Below are positions 5,993 to 7,004 of a DNA stretch of 7,004 nucleotides, in pieces. Made by a program: the position numbers and the translations under genes. Position 1 is the stretch's first letter, and each line of letters begins with the position of its first letter. The stretch lies in contig CAZEES010000037.1 in NCBI GenBank assembly GCA_964511265.1, positions 1-7,004 of the forward strand, written 5' to 3'. The notes under the pieces are model-generated. The model saw nothing but the letters and a program-made list of their open reading frames with translations, was not told the DNA's origin and made no database searches. This DNA is from Nitrosopelagicus sp964511265. GTDB lineage: Archaea; Thermoproteota; Nitrososphaeria; Nitrososphaerales; Nitrosopumilaceae.

Positions 5993-6937
5993 ATGACTTT
6001 TGAAGTTAAAGAGCCAGTATTGGTAATTGGACTAGGAGGCGCAGGAATAAGATTAGCCTCAGAAATGAGAGAGATCCTAGGCGTAGACTCTCTCAAAATA
6101 AGTCAGGATAAGAAAGACATTTCAGAGCACAATTCAATTCATATTTCTACAAAGTCAATAATCAATCCATCCGTTCAATTAATCAGAGGGTGTGCGATGG
6201 AACAAGGAGAAAAGATTGCCAAACATGTCAGTACATATGAGACTGTCATAATTATGGCAAATCTTGCTGGAAAATCGGGTGCAGCCTTAGCACCAGTGAT
6301 CTCATCAATCTGTAAAGAACAGAACAAAAATGTCCTATCATTTGCAATAATGCCTTTCAAATTTGAAAAAGACAGAATTTTCCAGTCTGGAATTTCATTA
6401 AAGAGATTGAGAATGAATTCAGATTCTACAATAATCATTGACAATGATGCAATTTTAGACAGTAACCCTGACCTGTCTGCTGAAAAATGTTATGACATAA
6501 CAAACAATGCAATCAAGTGTCTTGCTACATCAATTAAATCATCATCATTGACAGATGATACCAATATTTTATCCACATCACGTAATGCAGAAAATATGGA
6601 AGATTCCGTAAAAGATGCAATTAGAATGCTGTACGAAGATGCACCACCAAATAGTATCAAGCGTTCAATGTTGTATGTATATGGAGCAAGTAAAATTCCA
6701 GTAGGAGTTATCAATTCAATTTCAAATATACTTGGCGGAATTTTTGATCAGAACAATTCACAAGTAGACATGTCAACATCAAATAATACTAACGTAGTTT
6801 TATTAAGTGCAATTGAAGGCGAGACACGTTTTGAAAAATATGATCCACTAGGAATAATTTCAAAAGACAAAACATTAGACTGGGATGAGCCAGAAACTAG
6901 TTTTAACTGCGAATTGGATTTGCCTCAATTAGAGTAA
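5993..6937 (+). CDS. Degenerate FtsZ/tubulin-family protein
   Basis: Homologue of the FtsZ GTPase fold, 314 aa. The first nucleotide-binding loop GLGGAG is intact at 13-18. Residues 121-155 follow the FtsZ pattern (PFKFEKDR, GI, LR, then a hydrophobic strand and NDAIL). However, the tubulin signature that should read GGGTGTGAAP is replaced by LAGKSGAALAP at 91-101. The T7 synergy loop (normally N-x-D-F-A-D), needed for GTP hydrolysis between subunits, is not recognisable; that region is polar and probably divergent. An acidic tail (about 293-314) ends the protein without the usual FtsZ C-terminal peptide. Thaumarchaea divide with Cdv/ESCRT-like proteins, so this protein is probably not the main division ring component and is likely not an active GTPase. 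It has its own promoter-like sequence. Its real function is unknown. Confidence 0.82.
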   Translation: MTFEVKEPVLVIGLGGAGIRLASEMREILGVDSLKISQDKKDISEHNSIHISTKSIINPSVQLIRGCAMEQGEKIAKHVSTYETVIIMANLAGKSGAALAPVISSICKEQNKNVLSFAIMPFKFEKDRIFQSGISLKRLRMNSDSTIIIDNDAILDSNPDLSAEKCYDITNNAIKCLATSIKSSSLTDDTNILSTSRNAENMEDSVKDAIRMLYEDAPPNSIKRSMLYVYGASKIPVGVINSISNILGGIFDQNNSQVDMSTSNNTNVVLLSAIEGETRFEKYDPLGIISKDKTLDWDEPETSFNCELDLPQLE

Positions 6938-6941
6938 ATAA

Positions 6942-6948
6942 TTTTTTT
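6942..6948 (+). terminator. Oligo-T terminator after FtsZ-like gene
   Basis: Seven T residues begin 5 nt after the stop of the FtsZ-like gene, a typical archaeal terminator. They overlap the stop codon of the convergent gene, so the two 3' ends are nearly back to back. Confidence 0.5.
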
Positions 6949-7004
6949 ATTCTGTATCTTTTGGTTTAGCTGCTTTCTTTTTTGGTTTTTCTTCTGTATC
7001 TTTT
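6947..7004 (-). CDS. C-terminal tail of an unidentified Lys/Pro/Glu-rich protein, partial
   Basis: Only the last 18 full codons before TAA (6949-6947) are inside the window; the 5' part lies off the right edge. They read KDTEEKPKKKAAKPKDTE, a charged, probably disordered tail with a KDTE motif twice, 14 residues apart. In DNA this is a 12-bp direct repeat at 6951-6962 and 6993-7004. Reasons to call it coding: the frame is open to the edge, the residue pattern is typical of archaeal basic tails, and the gene converges tightly on its neighbour. Such tails occur on ribosomal, nucleic-acid-binding and chaperone proteins, so the function cannot be named. Confidence 0.6.
   Translation of the reverse strand, partial: KDTEEKPKKKAAKPKDTE

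Overview
The window looks like chromosomal DNA from an ammonia-oxidising thaumarchaeon (Nitrososphaerota), most like the Nitrosopumilus group. This is inferred from gene content and DNA style, not from a database search. The DNA is AT-rich. Promoters are archaeal TATA type, and several sit about 25 nt before the start codon, as expected for leaderless mRNAs. The genes include a copper nitrite reductase-like multicopper oxidase (NirK), an archaeal-type tRNA methylthiotransferase and a degenerate FtsZ/tubulin homologue. The gene order (serA, nirK, fumarase, MiaB-like, FtsZ-like) resembles what I remember of Nitrosopumilus genomes.

Layout. The left part is on the minus strand. At the left edge is a secreted protein with an Ala/Glu/Gln repeat, broken by a 100-N assembly gap. 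Just upstream of it, and probably co-transcribed, is a short-form D-3-phosphoglycerate dehydrogenase with a clear Shine-Dalgarno sequence. Next comes nirK on the same strand, with its own TATA box and codon use that suggests high expression. A 148-bp divergent intergenic region then holds a perfect 12-bp inverted repeat between the nirK and fumarase promoters. To the right, on the plus strand, a class II fumarase/aspartase-family enzyme is followed after one base by a MiaB/CDKAL1-type radical-SAM tRNA-modifying enzyme. A separately promoted FtsZ-like protein follows; its GTP-binding and catalytic loops are eroded. At the right edge is the C-terminal tail of a convergent minus-strand gene, rich in Lys, Pro and Glu.

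How the parts fit. The genes cover serine biosynthesis, periplasmic/pseudoperiplasmic copper redox chemistry linked to ammonia oxidation, a TCA-type step, tRNA modification and a cytoskeletal relative. No single pathway joins them. The supportable operon candidates are serA with the secreted protein, and fumarase with the methylthiotransferase. I found no tRNA, rRNA, CRISPR array, insertion sequence or phage element. No clearly new multi-gene system is visible. The best leads are the palindrome between nirK and fumarase, the degenerate FtsZ-like protein, the NirK insertion and Cys/His tail, and the gap-interrupted repeat protein.
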